NCBI RefSeq assembly: GCF_023546765.1
Contig: NZ_CP097484.1
Location: 2,078,001-2,142,000 of the forward strand
DNA from: Methylobacterium tardum
Lineage (GTDB): Bacteria; Pseudomonadota; Alphaproteobacteria; Rhizobiales; Beijerinckiaceae
Reading direction: 5' to 3'
DNA length: 64,000 nt
In this document: positions 55,737 to 64,000 of the stretch, in pieces
How the letters are laid out: the number at the start of each line of letters is the position of its first letter
Numbering within the stretch: the stretch's first letter is position 1
Made by a program: the position numbers and the translations under genes
The notes under the pieces: model-generated
What the model was told of the DNA's origin: nothing
Database searches by the model: none
The model's input: the letters and a program-made list of their open reading frames with translations, nothing else

Positions 55737-56981
55737 TCAGCGCGCCGCGAAGATCTCGATGCCGTCGAGGTGCAGGTACTGCTCCTCGTCGAGATCGATC
55801 TTGAGGTAGCGGAACCGCGCGTTGTCGAACCGCAGATGGAGAGGCCAGCCGGGATGGCAGTGGGCATCCACGGCGTCGAAGACGAGGCGGTAGGCGTCCG
55901 CGGTCTCGCCCAGCCAGACCCGCATCAGCTGCGCCCGCTCGCTGAGCTGCCCCCAGCGATTGTAGATCCGGATCTCCGAGACCCGCTCCACCGCGCCGAG
56001 GTCGAGGACGAACCAGGGGTCCCGCTCCAGAGCCGTGTGGAAGAAGAACGACGGGTCGCCGGTGGTGCGCGTGCCGTAGACACCCGTCGTGCCGGACCAG
56101 GGCGAGGCGGAACTCGCCGTCCAGGTCTTGCCCAGCGCGATGTTGTCGGAGGGGCGGGTCGCCACCAGCGTGTCCGTCTCGAGCTCCTCGATCAGCGTCC
56201 GGATCTGCTTCGAGGGCTGCCGCAGCGGCGGGATCTCCAGGTCGAGCTTGTAGATCAGGTTCGACAGGATGCTCTGATCGAAGCGGTGGTCGGCGAAGCC
56301 GTCGAGGTCGGGCAGACCCATCTGGTTGGGGCTGTCGGTGACGACCCGCGGGTCTTCCGCGTAGCGCAGCCACTCGGCGACGAGGTGGCGCGTGGCCGGA
56401 CTCACCATGAAGGCGATCCAGGTGGCCTGGATCTGGTCGGCCTCCCAGTAGCGCTCCGCGTCGCAGTCCATGAGCACGAAGCAGTCGCGCTTGGTCCAGA
56501 CCCGCTGCGGCCGGCCGTGGAGCACGCCGACCGCCACCCGACGCCCGGACCCGGCGAGCCAGGTCAGGAGCGGCGCAACCGGCGGCAGCGGGTCGTCGCC
56601 GACCGCCTGCATCCCGGTATCGGTGAAGACGATGAAGTCGCCGTCGCGCCGCCCCATCAGGGCTTCCGCGATGATGTAGGGCTTCCAGGCCCAGTTCCCG
56701 GCGCCCCGGGACCGGTCGAGGATCTCCCGGTGCGCCCGGTAGAACGGCGTCTCGCGGAGCCGGTCCGGGGACCAGCTCTCGATCGTGTCGAAATCGCCCG
56801 TGACCGCGGCCGCGGCGACCAGCCGGCGCTGGCTCTCGACGTAATGGTACTTCGCCGCGAAGCTGACCAGGGTGGTGTGGCGGGAGCGGAGGCGCCGCCG
56901 CTGCATCATCAGCACCTCGGCCCGGTGCGTCGCGAAGGCGTTGACGCGCTGGGCTTCCGATGACGGGTCGGCGCTGGCCAA
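55737..56981 (-). CDS. Putative glycosyltransferase with C-terminal discoidin (F5/8C) domain
   Basis: This 414-residue protein has an N-terminal region resembling bacterial capsular glycosyltransferases (RAHREILDRSRGAGNWAWKP, then YIIAEALM; FIVFTDTGMQAV; RDCFVLMDCDAERYWEADQI). The C-terminal discoidin-like beta-sandwich (about 284-414) has NIALGKTWTASSASPWSG, WFVLDLGAVERVSEIRIYNR and FRYLKIDLDEEQYLHLDGIE. The start is TTG 56981: an excellent GGAGGAGAG ribosome site lies 6 bases (from its GGAGG core) upstream, and an intergenic hairpin (57024-57045) lies before it. The open frame itself runs to 57038. Discoidin domains usually bind carbohydrate. Confidence 0.75.
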   Translation of the reverse strand: MASADPSSEAQRVNAFATHRAEVLMMQRRRLRSRHTTLVSFAAKYHYVESQRRLVAAAAVTGDFDTIESWSPDRLRETPFYRAHREILDRSRGAGNWAWKPYIIAEALMGRRDGDFIVFTDTGMQAVGDDPLPPVAPLLTWLAGSGRRVAVGVLHGRPQRVWTKRDCFVLMDCDAERYWEADQIQATWIAFMVSPATRHLVAEWLRYAEDPRVVTDSPNQMGLPDLDGFADHRFDQSILSNLIYKLDLEIPPLRQPSKQIRTLIEELETDTLVATRPSDNIALGKTWTASSASPWSGTTGVYGTRTTGDPSFFFHTALERDPWFVLDLGAVERVSEIRIYNRWGQLSERAQLMRVWLGETADAYRLVFDAVDAHCHPGWPLHLRFDNARFRYLKIDLDEEQYLHLDGIEIFAAR

Positions 56982-57023
56982 ATCTCTCCTCCGGCGGAAC
57001 GGCTGGGCGCTTGTCACCGGTTT

Positions 57024-57045
57024 TCCCGCCTTCGGCAAGGCGGGA
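57024..57045 (-). promoter_or_regulatory. Intergenic stem-loop between two discoidin-domain genes
   Basis: A perfect 9-bp stem (TCCCGCCTT/AAGGCGGGA) closes a 4-base loop. It lies right after the 57054 stop and before the TTG start at 56981. On the minus strand it is followed by AAAAC rather than a U-tract, so it may be a processing or mRNA-stability site rather than a terminator. Confidence 0.5.
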
Positions 57046-57053
57046 CGGCCGGC

Positions 57054-58436
57054 TCAGGCGTCGTCGAAGGCGAGGTTCTCGGCCGGGTAGTCGATCATCA
57101 TGGCGCGCCGCTCGGGCGAGTTGTCCCACTCGCCGACCTTCGTGTAGGCGCCGGCCACGTCCAGGACCTCGGTAAGCTTCCCGATGGTCGGGATGCCCCG
57201 GAAGTGCTGCGGCCATCCCGAGGCAAAGTAGAACACGTGCTCGACGTGATCGGAGAGGTGGCACACGCCGGGCCCGAACGTCCCCAGACCGAAGACCAGA
57301 TAGCGGGCGTTGACGAGCGCCGCGACGTCGTCGGCGAGCGTTCCGCTCTGGGTCGTCAGCGGCAGGCCGATCTCGGCAATGTAGGCCTCGAGCGCGGGGA
57401 TCACCGGATTGAGCCGGTTCTCGAACACCATCTTGATCGACGTGATGCGCTTCTCCGCGAGCAGGCGCTGGATGACGAGCTTGTAGAAGGCGAGCGGCGG
57501 CTGTGGGTAGTGCGGCGCGACCCAGGTGCTGAAGATGTCGCCGGAGCGAATGTGGATGTGGAGCTGATCCGCCGGCTTCGCCTCGAACCGCGTCGGGATG
57601 CGGTTGAAGAGTGGGCGGATGTAGTTCCTGATGATGTGGCGCGACTCGTCCTGGTCGAGCTCGCCCGCGAGCTTCTGGACGCGGACGTCAAAGAACATCC
57701 CCGACAGGAAATAGCCGTCCGGCGGCAGGGGAGCCTGCGCGGGGAGGAAGGTGATCCCGCCGATCTCGCGGGCCTCCGCGAAGTCGAGGACCTCGCTCCT
57801 GTCCATGATGGACAGCTTGAGGTACTTGAGCTTGAGCGCGCGGCAGATCCCGATGGCGATCAGGCACTGGATGATGAAGTTCCCGAAGGCTCCGTTCTCG
57901 TAGAGATCGACGCCGACGAGGGAGAGGCCCGTCTGCTCCGGATTGCTCCGGAGCCGGTAGGCTCGGTACACGTCGCTGCCCGGCTGCTCGGACACGATGT
58001 CGAAATCGGCGTCCAGAAGCTTGCGCAGCACGATCAGGTCGAACGCGGCACGCTCGCACCAGATCTGCACGGCTGGGTCGTCTTGGGCCGCGAGGCTCGG
58101 GGTCGAGACGCGGATGTGTCGGGCCCAGGCGGCCTCGCCCGGAGCGATCCGGATCTCGGCTGCGGGCGCCGCGTCGTCGGCCGGCGGCACGCGCTCGGGC
58201 GGCGACCACGTCGTGCCGTCGTCGGAGAAGGCGACAAGGATGTCGGCCGCGCCCGCGTCCCCGGAGGTGCCGATCTGAAGGCTGTGAACGGGAAAGCGCT
58301 GGCCGAGGTCGATCGCGATCGCTGTGGCGTCCCCATCGGCTCCGGCCGGTGACGCGCCGTCCGGGCCGACGCGTGTCCACGCGCTGCCCTGCGCGAGATC
58401 GACGAAGTCCCGATGATGATCGACGTCCGCACCCAT
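57054..58436 (-). CDS. Glycosyltransferase with N-terminal discoidin-like domain
   Basis: This 460-residue protein has a discoidin-like N-terminal domain (about 15-125: TAIAIDLGQRFPVHSLQIGT; DILVAFSDDGTTWSPPERVP; ARHIRVSTPS). The remainder (about 150-440) is a fucosyltransferase-like GT-B region with LHIHIRSGDIFSTWVAPHYP, the H-x-R-x-G-D motif near 292, then FYKLVIQRLLAEKRITSIKM and YLVFGLGTFGPGVCHLSDHV. Its domain order is the mirror of the downstream gene. ATG 58436 is preceded by TTG 58439. It probably adds a (deoxy)hexose to a surface glycan; the sugar is unknown. Confidence 0.78.
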   Translation of the reverse strand: MGADVDHHRDFVDLAQGSAWTRVGPDGASPAGADGDATAIAIDLGQRFPVHSLQIGTSGDAGAADILVAFSDDGTTWSPPERVPPADDAAPAAEIRIAPGEAAWARHIRVSTPSLAAQDDPAVQIWCERAAFDLIVLRKLLDADFDIVSEQPGSDVYRAYRLRSNPEQTGLSLVGVDLYENGAFGNFIIQCLIAIGICRALKLKYLKLSIMDRSEVLDFAEAREIGGITFLPAQAPLPPDGYFLSGMFFDVRVQKLAGELDQDESRHIIRNYIRPLFNRIPTRFEAKPADQLHIHIRSGDIFSTWVAPHYPQPPLAFYKLVIQRLLAEKRITSIKMVFENRLNPVIPALEAYIAEIGLPLTTQSGTLADDVAALVNARYLVFGLGTFGPGVCHLSDHVEHVFYFASGWPQHFRGIPTIGKLTEVLDVAGAYTKVGEWDNSPERRAMMIDYPAENLAFDDA

Positions 58437-58701
58437 CAAATCGCGCCCGAGCCTTCCCGCCAGGATTTCGTGCCGAGCCCTCCGAAACGCGGGCGGGGCC
58501 GTCGGCGTCGCGAGGTGTAGCTGGCCGCAGCCGACTTCTCCACCCGCCTGGGACGACGAGTCCCTACAGGATCAGATCCCCCGATCCGCGCGCATGCGCG
58601 GACGGCGTCGGATGTCGACGTGAGGCCCCGCGCGGCGGCGGCGGACACGGGATCCGGTCCGCCGCGCGTCGTCTGCTGAGCCTCAGCGTACGGCCTGAGC
58701 C

Positions 58702-59652
58702 TCAGCCGTCGAGTCCGAGCATCAGCCCGAGATTCTGCACCGCCGCCCCGGAAGCGCCCTTGCCGAGATTGTCGAGCCGCGCCACCAGCACCGCCTGCCC
58801 GTGCTCGGACGAGCCGAACACCCGCAGCTCCAGCCGGTCGGTGTCGTTGAGATCCTCCGGCTCGATCTTCTCGCGGTGCGCGCCGGTTCCGGCGCCCGGC
58901 ACCACCTGCACCAGCGGCTGGCCGGCGTACCAGTCGCGCAGGGCGGCCTCCAGATCGGCGGCCGCGGGCCGGCCCGGCAGCGTGTCCAGGTGAAGCGGCA
59001 CGCTCACCAGCATGCCCTGCCGGAAATTGCCCACGGACGGCACGAAGATCGGCCGCCGTGAGAGACCGCTGTAGAGCTGCAGCTCCGGCAGGTGCTTGTG
59101 GGCGAAGCCCAGGCCGTAGAGCTGGAACGGCGGCGCCGTGCCCTGCTCGTAGGCCTCGATCATGCTCTTGCCGCCGCCGCTGTAGCCGCTGACCGCGTTG
59201 ACGCTGATCGGGTGGTCGGCCGGGATCAGGCCGCCTTCCACCAGCGGGCGCAGGAGCGCGACGCCGCCGGTCGGGTAGCAGCCGGGATTGGCCACCCGCC
59301 GGGCACGCGCCACGGCCGCCCCCTGCTCCCGGGTCAGCTCCGGGAAGCCGTAGGTCCAGCCGGGGGCGACCCGGTGGGCGGTGCTGGCGTCGAGGACGCG
59401 CGGCCCGCCGCCGGGCAGGCTGTCGGCGAGCGCCACCGTCTCCTTGGCGGCCTCGTCCGGCAGGCAGAGCACGACGAGGTCGACCTCGGCCAGCAGCGCG
59501 CGCTTCGCCTCCGGGTCCTTGCGGTGCTCCGGGGCGATACTGCGCAGGGCGACCCGCCCGTCGCGCTCCAGGCGCTCGCGGATGCCGAGGCCGGTGGTGC
59601 CGGCCTCGCCGTCGATGAACACGGTGGGCTTCGTCGCGCCTTGGCCAGCCAT
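58702..59652 (-). CDS. argC: N-acetyl-gamma-glutamyl-phosphate reductase, short type
   Basis: ArgC catalyses the NADPH-dependent reduction of N-acetylglutamyl-5-phosphate in arginine biosynthesis. The 316-residue type 2 enzyme begins [20 protein letters not shown]. The catalytic Cys is in [20 protein letters not shown], followed by [20 protein letters not shown] and [20 protein letters not shown]. Length is normal for the short type. It lies 176 bases downstream of rpsI on the same strand, past a hairpin terminator. The rplM-rpsI-argC order is common in Rhizobiales. Confidence 0.97.
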   Translation of the reverse strand: MAGQGATKPTVFIDGEAGTTGLGIRERLERDGRVALRSIAPEHRKDPEAKRALLAEVDLVVLCLPDEAAKETVALADSLPGGGPRVLDASTAHRVAPGWTYGFPELTREQGAAVARARRVANPGCYPTGGVALLRPLVEGGLIPADHPISVNAVSGYSGGGKSMIEAYEQGTAPPFQLYGLGFAHKHLPELQLYSGLSRRPIFVPSVGNFRQGMLVSVPLHLDTLPGRPAAADLEAALRDWYAGQPLVQVVPGAGTGAHREKIEPEDLNDTDRLELRVFGSSEHGQAVLVARLDNLGKGASGAAVQNLGLMLGLDG

Positions 59653-59774
59653 CGTCCGTCTCGCTTTCTCCGAAATGCATGCCGCCCGAGGCGGGCATCG
59701 CGGCCGGGGATCAGGTGCGCGCCGTGCGGCAGCCTGTCAACGGCCGAGCCTTGAACCGAGTCCTGAAACGCGAA

Positions 59775-59800
59775 AGGGCGGCCCCCGCAGGAACCGCCCT
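59775..59800 (-). terminator. Rho-independent terminator after rpsI
   Basis: A 7-bp perfect stem (AGGGCGG/CCGCCCT) with a 12-base loop is followed on the minus strand by TTTCGCGTTT. It lies 29 bases after the rpsI stop and before argC, so it should end or attenuate the ribosomal-protein transcript. Confidence 0.75.
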
Positions 59801-59828
59801 CTCCGTGACACCGGTATGACCGGATGTC

Positions 59829-60314
59829 TTAGCGCTTGGAGAACTGGAAGCTGCGGCGGGCCTTCTTGCGGCCGTACTTCTTACGCTCGACCACGCGGGC
59901 GTCGCGGGTGAGGAAGCCCTCACGCTTCAGCGGGCCGCGCAGCTCCGGCTCGTAGTAGGTCAGTGCCTTCGAGAGGCCGTGGCGCACCGCGCCGGCCTGG
60001 CCCGAGAGGCCGCCGCCCGCCACCGTGACGGTGATGTCGTACTGGTCGACGCGGCCGGCGATCTCCAGCGGCTGGCGCAGGATCATGCGCAGCACCGGAC
60101 GGGCGAAGTAGGTCTCCACCGGGCGCTTGTTGACCGTGACCGTGCCCTTGCCGGGCTTGATCCAGACGCGGGCGACCGCGTCCTTGCGCTTGCCGGTGGC
60201 GTAGGCGCGGCCCTGCGCGTCCAGCTTCTGGACGTGGATGGGGGCCTCGTTGGCGGGGTCGACCGCGCCGGTATTCGCCCGGTTGAGGTCGGCGAGGGAC
60301 TGCAGGGTCGCCAT
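59829..60314 (-). CDS. rpsI: Ribosomal protein S9
   Basis: This 161-residue S9 protein of the small ribosomal subunit contains [40 protein letters not shown] and [20 protein letters not shown]. It ends with the characteristic [14 protein letters not shown] tail that reaches the P site. The N-terminal extension before TGKRKDA is normal for alphaproteobacteria. ATG 60314 follows the rplM stop by 2 bases; the upstream TTG at 60320 is less likely. Confidence 0.98.
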   Translation of the reverse strand: MATLQSLADLNRANTGAVDPANEAPIHVQKLDAQGRAYATGKRKDAVARVWIKPGKGTVTVNKRPVETYFARPVLRMILRQPLEIAGRVDQYDITVTVAGGGLSGQAGAVRHGLSKALTYYEPELRGPLKREGFLTRDARVVERKKYGRKKARRSFQFSKR

Positions 60315-60316
60315 GA

Positions 60317-60778
60317 TCAAGCGCTCACGTTCTTGCGGTTGAGGGCGCCGACGTCGAGCGCCTGCGGCTGCTGGGCCTCGTGCGGGTGCTCGGCGCCCTT
60401 GTAGACGCGGAGGTTGCCGAGGATCTGACGGAAGAGCGGGCCACGGGGCAGCATGCGCTCGACAGCCTTCTCGACCACGCGCTCGGGGAACCGGCCCTCG
60501 AGGATGAACTTGGCCGTGCGCTCCTTGATGCCGCCCGGATAGCCCGTGTGGTAGAAGTAGCTCTTCTGATTGTACTTACGCCCGGTGAACTTCACCTTCT
60601 CGGCGTTGATGACGATGACGTTGTCGCCGCAATCGACGTGGGGCGTGTAGGCGGCCTTGTGCTTGCCGCGCAGGCGCATCGCCACGATCGAGGCGAGACG
60701 GCCGACGACCAGGCCCTCCGCGTCGATCACGATCCACTTCTTGTCGACCTCGGCGGGCTTCAGCGAGGTGGTCTTCAT
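60317..60778 (-). CDS. rplM: Ribosomal protein L13
   Basis: This 153-residue L13 of the large subunit has [40 protein letters not shown] and [20 protein letters not shown]. It ends with RNKVYKG-like [22 protein letters not shown] 60778 is preferred over TTG 60784 because MKTTSLKP is the usual start. It is the first gene of rplM-rpsI, with a promoter at 60890-60918 and a structured leader in between. Confidence 0.98.
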   Translation of the reverse strand: MKTTSLKPAEVDKKWIVIDAEGLVVGRLASIVAMRLRGKHKAAYTPHVDCGDNVIVINAEKVKFTGRKYNQKSYFYHTGYPGGIKERTAKFILEGRFPERVVEKAVERMLPRGPLFRQILGNLRVYKGAEHPHEAQQPQALDVGALNRKNVSA

Positions 60779-60805
60779 AGCCAAATCCCAGGGGTTCCGA
60801 CGGAC

Positions 60806-60829
60806 CGGATCCCGACGCGTCGGGATCCG
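60806..60829 (-). promoter_or_regulatory. Perfect 24-base palindrome in the rplM leader
   Basis: CGGATCCCGACG is immediately followed by its own reverse complement. It lies 28 bases upstream of the rplM ATG, downstream of a terminator-like hairpin. It could be an operator or an mRNA hairpin controlling L13 translation. Ribosomal operons are commonly autoregulated through leader structures, but no known L13 motif was confirmed. Confidence 0.6.
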
Positions 60830-60854
60830 AAGGCATCGGGGTGCCGAAAAACGA

Positions 60855-60880
60855 GCCGCCGCGTGGGGGCACGCGGCGGC
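60855..60880 (-). terminator. Terminator-like hairpin at the start of the rplM leader
   Basis: A perfect 10-bp GC stem (GCCGCCGCGT/ACGCGGCGGC), 6-base loop, is followed on the minus strand by TCGTTTTTCGG, the form of an intrinsic terminator. It lies just downstream of the rplM promoter, so it would act as an attenuator in the leader rather than end an upstream gene, or stop read-through from upstream genes. Confidence 0.65.
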
Positions 60881-60889
60881 GGTGGCGGG

Positions 60890-60918
60890 TGCATAGCCGG
60901 ACCCGGTAACCGGGTCAA
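60890..60918 (-). promoter_or_regulatory. Housekeeping-type promoter of rplM-rpsI with palindromic spacer
   Basis: On the minus strand, TTGACC (60918-60913) and TATGCA (60895-60890) are separated by exactly 17 bases, close to the alphaproteobacterial housekeeping consensus. The spacer holds an inverted repeat ACCCGGT/ACCGGGT (60901-60915), overlapping the -35 edge, which may be an operator. Transcription would start near 60883. Confidence 0.75.
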
Positions 60919-61030
60919 CAGGAAAATCGACGATCGCGAAAAGGCAAGCAATCAGAGCGGCTTGATCGATGAGGTATCATAGTACCGCGCGATCTGTGGC
61001 GCGCGGCCGCGAAGGCTCGATCGTCCACCC

Positions 61031-61142
61031 CCTCATCCTGAGGTGCCGGAGCGCGGCGCAGGCCTCGAAGGAGACCGTCAGGGATCGCGCGGCTGGCTGA
61101 AGCCTCCCTTCGCGGCGGCTTCGCCGCACCGCAGGATGAGGG
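61031..61142. repeat. REP-like palindromic repeat, copy 2
   Basis: It shares CCTCATCCTGAGGTG at the left and CACCGCAGGATGAGG at the right (one mismatch in the 15-bp terminal repeat) with the copy at 49534-49641. The internal GGGATCGCGCGGCTGGCTGA block and GGCGGCTTCGCCGC hairpin are also shared. It lies between the rplM promoter and the CoA-binding protein gene. Confidence 0.85.
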
Positions 61143-61207
61143 CCGTGGATGGGATCACCCGATCAGCGCGCCACGGGACGCTGTCGGGGATCGTGAGGGA
61201 ATCGCGT

Positions 61208-61824
61208 TCAGTCGCCGCGCCGGCCCCGCTCCGCGATGGTGAGCTTCTGGACCCCCCGGCCCGCGAGGACCGGCTTCCTGGCGCTCAGGATCCGGGAATT
61301 CACCCCCGTCCAGCCGATCTCCCCCGAGAGGCGGCCGTACTCGATCTTGGGGCAGCGGTTCATGATCACCGTCAGCCCGCGGGCCTCGGCCCGGGCGGCG
61401 GCCGCATCATCGCGCACGCCGAGCTGCATCCAGATCACCTTCGGCAAGGGATCGAGGGCGAGCGCCTCGTCCACCAGCGGGCCGGCGGCGGCGGCATTGC
61501 GGAAGATCTCGACCATGTCGATCGGCTGCCCGCCCAAGCTCCCCTGGACCTCGGCGAGCGAGCCCGCCACCCGGCGCCCGAGCAGGTCCTGGCCGGCGAG
61601 GCCGGGATTGACCGGAATCACCGCGTAGCCCCGATCGAGCAGGTATTTGAGCACGATCCAGCTCGGGCGCGCCGGGTTCGCCGAGGCGCCCACCAGCGCG
61701 ATCGTGCGCGTGCTGTTCAGGATCGCGCGGATCTGCGCGTCGGGGTAGCGCGCATGCCGGTCCGCAATCGAAGCGGCGTCATGGCCTGTCTCGTTCATGG
61801 CGTGCGCCCTGATGTCCGATTCCG

Positions 61825-61828
<4 letters not shown>
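61208..61828 (-). CDS. CoA-binding domain protein (YccU-like)
   Basis: This 206-residue protein has a Rossmann CoA-binding fold: RTIALVGASANPARPSWIVL, then KYLLDRGYAVIPVNPGLAGQ; MVEIFRNAAAAGPLVDEALA; KVIWMQLGVRDDAAAARAEA; GLTVIMNRCPKIEY. YccU-type proteins bind CoA but have unclear function. GTG 61828 overlaps the upstream dehydrogenase stop by 4 bases; ATG 61798 is the alternative and gives a more usual N-terminus. It is coupled to the nucleotide-sugar dehydrogenase gene. Confidence 0.88.
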
Positions 61829-63111
<1,283 letters not shown>

Positions 63112-63252
63112 GCCGGATCCCCCGCGGGTTCGAAGGCACCGGTCACCGCCGCGCCCGCGATGCGCGTATAGGGGCGGCCCGGTCCCGCGTCGATCCGCAT
63201 CGGCCGAGTGCTATGACGCGGTCAACCCGAATCGCGCATGTGGGGCGTGAGG

Positions 63253-63515
63253 ATGCCTGATCTTCGCTGGGCTGACGGCCCGGTTCACTGCACCGACCTC
63301 GTGGACGGGACCGGCAAGGTGTTCGGCTATGTCGGGTCCGTTGCCGGCGGCATGCGGGGATACGTCGTGCAATCCGGCTCGGAATGGCCGCCGCGACCCC
63401 CGCCTATGCCGATCATCCCTCGATGGATGCGGCGCGCGCCTGGGTCGAGGCCGAGGTCGCGGCGCGCGCCTTCCGGCCCGTGCGCATCATCCGAGATGCG
63501 GGCGATCCGCGTTAG
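63253..63515 (+). CDS. Hypothetical protein (one -1 frameshift)
   Basis: The composite of 87 residues starts MPDLRWADGPVHCTDLVDGT and continues GKVFGYVGSVAGGMRGYVVQ, then SGS. At about 63378-63383 (GG that should be GGG) the frame shifts to give MAAATPAYADHPSMDAARAW, then VEAEVAARAFRPVRIIRDAG and a stop. Both halves look coding and soluble. No family recognised. An ATG at 63238 is an alternative start. It is divergent from the nucleotide-sugar dehydrogenase gene. Confidence 0.5.
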
Positions 63516-63546
63516 CGCGCCTCGCACGCGCAGGATCGGCGCCGTC

Positions 63547-63669
63547 TCAGGGATCGTCCCACGTGATGCGTCGGGGCCGGACGGAGGGGGCGGTCGCCGC
63601 GATGCCGATCCGGATCGCCGTCCCGACGATCGCCACGACGGCGCAGACGAGGAGCAGGGCGTCCAGCAT
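63547..63669 (-). CDS. Small predicted membrane protein
   Basis: This 40-residue protein is mostly one hydrophobic helix (MLDALLLVCAVVAIVGTAIR, then IGIAATA) with a short basic tail (PSVRPRRITWDDP). It begins 10 bases after the small hydrophilic frame at 63680-63856, so both may be expressed together. No family recognised. It is a hypothetical single-pass membrane peptide. Confidence 0.4.
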   Translation of the reverse strand: MLDALLLVCAVVAIVGTAIRIGIAATAPSVRPRRITWDDP

Positions 63670-63679
63670 GGCCGCGCGC

Positions 63680-63856
63680 TCAGAGCAGAGATCGGCCGGC
63701 GCGATGGTGCCGGGCGGCGCGCTCGCGGGCACGGGTGTTGTGCTGGCGGCGCATCTGCTGCTGACGGAGCTCGTCCTCGTGCGCCGGGTGACGTGCCGTC
63801 GCGGGCGGAATCGCTGCTCCTGGGCGGTCTTCCTCAAGGGGATAGACTGGTTTCAT
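63680..63856 (-). CDS. Small hydrophilic hypothetical protein with very strong ribosome site
   Basis: This 58-codon frame starts at ATG 63856 with GAGGAGG 6 bases upstream, the best Shine-Dalgarno match in this part of the window. The product is polar, rich in Arg, His and Gln (MKPVYPLEEDRPGAAIPPAT; HEDELRQQQMRRQHNTRARE). No family recognised. The ribosome site overlaps one arm of the inverted repeat at 63866-63886, so translation may be controlled by that structure. A TTGCAA-16-TAAGCT promoter-like pair lies further upstream (about 63883-63912). Confidence 0.45.
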   Translation of the reverse strand: MKPVYPLEEDRPGAAIPPATARHPAHEDELRQQQMRRQHNTRARERAARHHRAGRSLL

Positions 63857-63865
63857 GGTCGCCCT

Positions 63866-63886
63866 CCTCAGTATTCCATACCGAGG
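63866..63886 (-). promoter_or_regulatory. Inverted repeat overlapping the ribosome site of the 63856 gene
   Basis: Nine-base arms CCTCGGTAT and ATACTGAGG (one mismatch) with a 3-base spacer. The downstream arm contains GAGG of the GAGGAGG ribosome site. Folded in the mRNA it would mask the ribosome site; as DNA it could be an operator. Confidence 0.5.
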
Positions 63887-64000
63887 AGCTTAGCTGTTTA
63901 TGCTCGTATTGCAACCCGGCCGTGGCGACTGTCTGGCAGACAGGCTGATCCGTAGACGGAGGTCCTGTCGGTCAAGATGGCTGGCCTGCGTTGCGATGCC

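Overview
The window is GC-rich alphaproteobacterial chromosome. The flagellar gene set (FtcR-type regulator, MotE, FliF/FliP/Flg proteins in Rhizobiales order), the Tad-type pilus genes, the many hybrid kinases and the overall gene style suggest a Hyphomicrobiales member, most likely Methylobacteriaceae. This is inferred from protein style, not from a marker-gene match. No rRNA, tRNA, CRISPR array, insertion sequence or phage gene was seen.

Layout. (1) 1-11.4 kb, all on the minus strand: flagellar genes flgB-flgC-fliE, flgG-flgA-flgI-motE-flgH-fliL-fliP, a separately transcribed flagellin gene with its own leader and terminator, then fliF, a fliH-like gene and the start of motB. The ftcR regulator lies upstream of flgB. 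(2) 11.7-15.9 kb: a heparinase-like protein and a KpsE/BexC-type polysaccharide export protein. (3) 16-31 kb: a signalling region with two hybrid histidine kinases, an HD-GYP response regulator, a diguanylate cyclase, and a kinase/regulator pair, interrupted by three TadE/TadG-like pilus proteins. (4) 31-36 kb: a divergent heavy-metal RND efflux operon (adaptor plus CusA/CzcA pump) behind a tiny PhaR-type DNA-binding protein. (5) 36.6-58.4 kb: a surface-glycan region with a giant two-domain glycosyltransferase, left-handed beta-helix acyltransferases, a compact ACP-dependent acyl-synthesis cassette (MaoC-SDR, FkbH, ACP, KAS III, ACP, FabG-like SDR, NeuD-like), a phosphohexomutase, an FkbM methyltransferase, a tandem SGNH hydrolase and two discoidin-domain glycosyltransferases. 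(6) 58.7-63.9 kb: argC, rpsI and rplM behind an unusual leader, a CoA-binding protein, a UDP-sugar dehydrogenase and small unknown genes.

How it works together: the flagellar block builds the hook-basal body, export gate and filament. The signalling block is biased to cyclic-di-GMP and motility/surface decisions. The glycan region makes activated sugars (phosphomutase, nucleotide-sugar dehydrogenase), assembles them (several glycosyltransferases) and decorates them (acyl cassette, acyltransferases, methyltransferase, SGNH esterases). The acyl cassette is the most interesting candidate system: it looks like a dedicated mini fatty-acid/polyketide line that would build an unusual acyl substituent, possibly glycerate-derived, for a sugar.

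Quality warning: eleven -1 frameshifts in eight genes break otherwise well-conserved proteins. Nearly all can be explained by one base missing from a G or C run, and every affected gene regains an intact frame when one base (four in the heparinase-like gene) is restored. This looks like systematic sequencing or assembly error, so these genes are annotated as composites.
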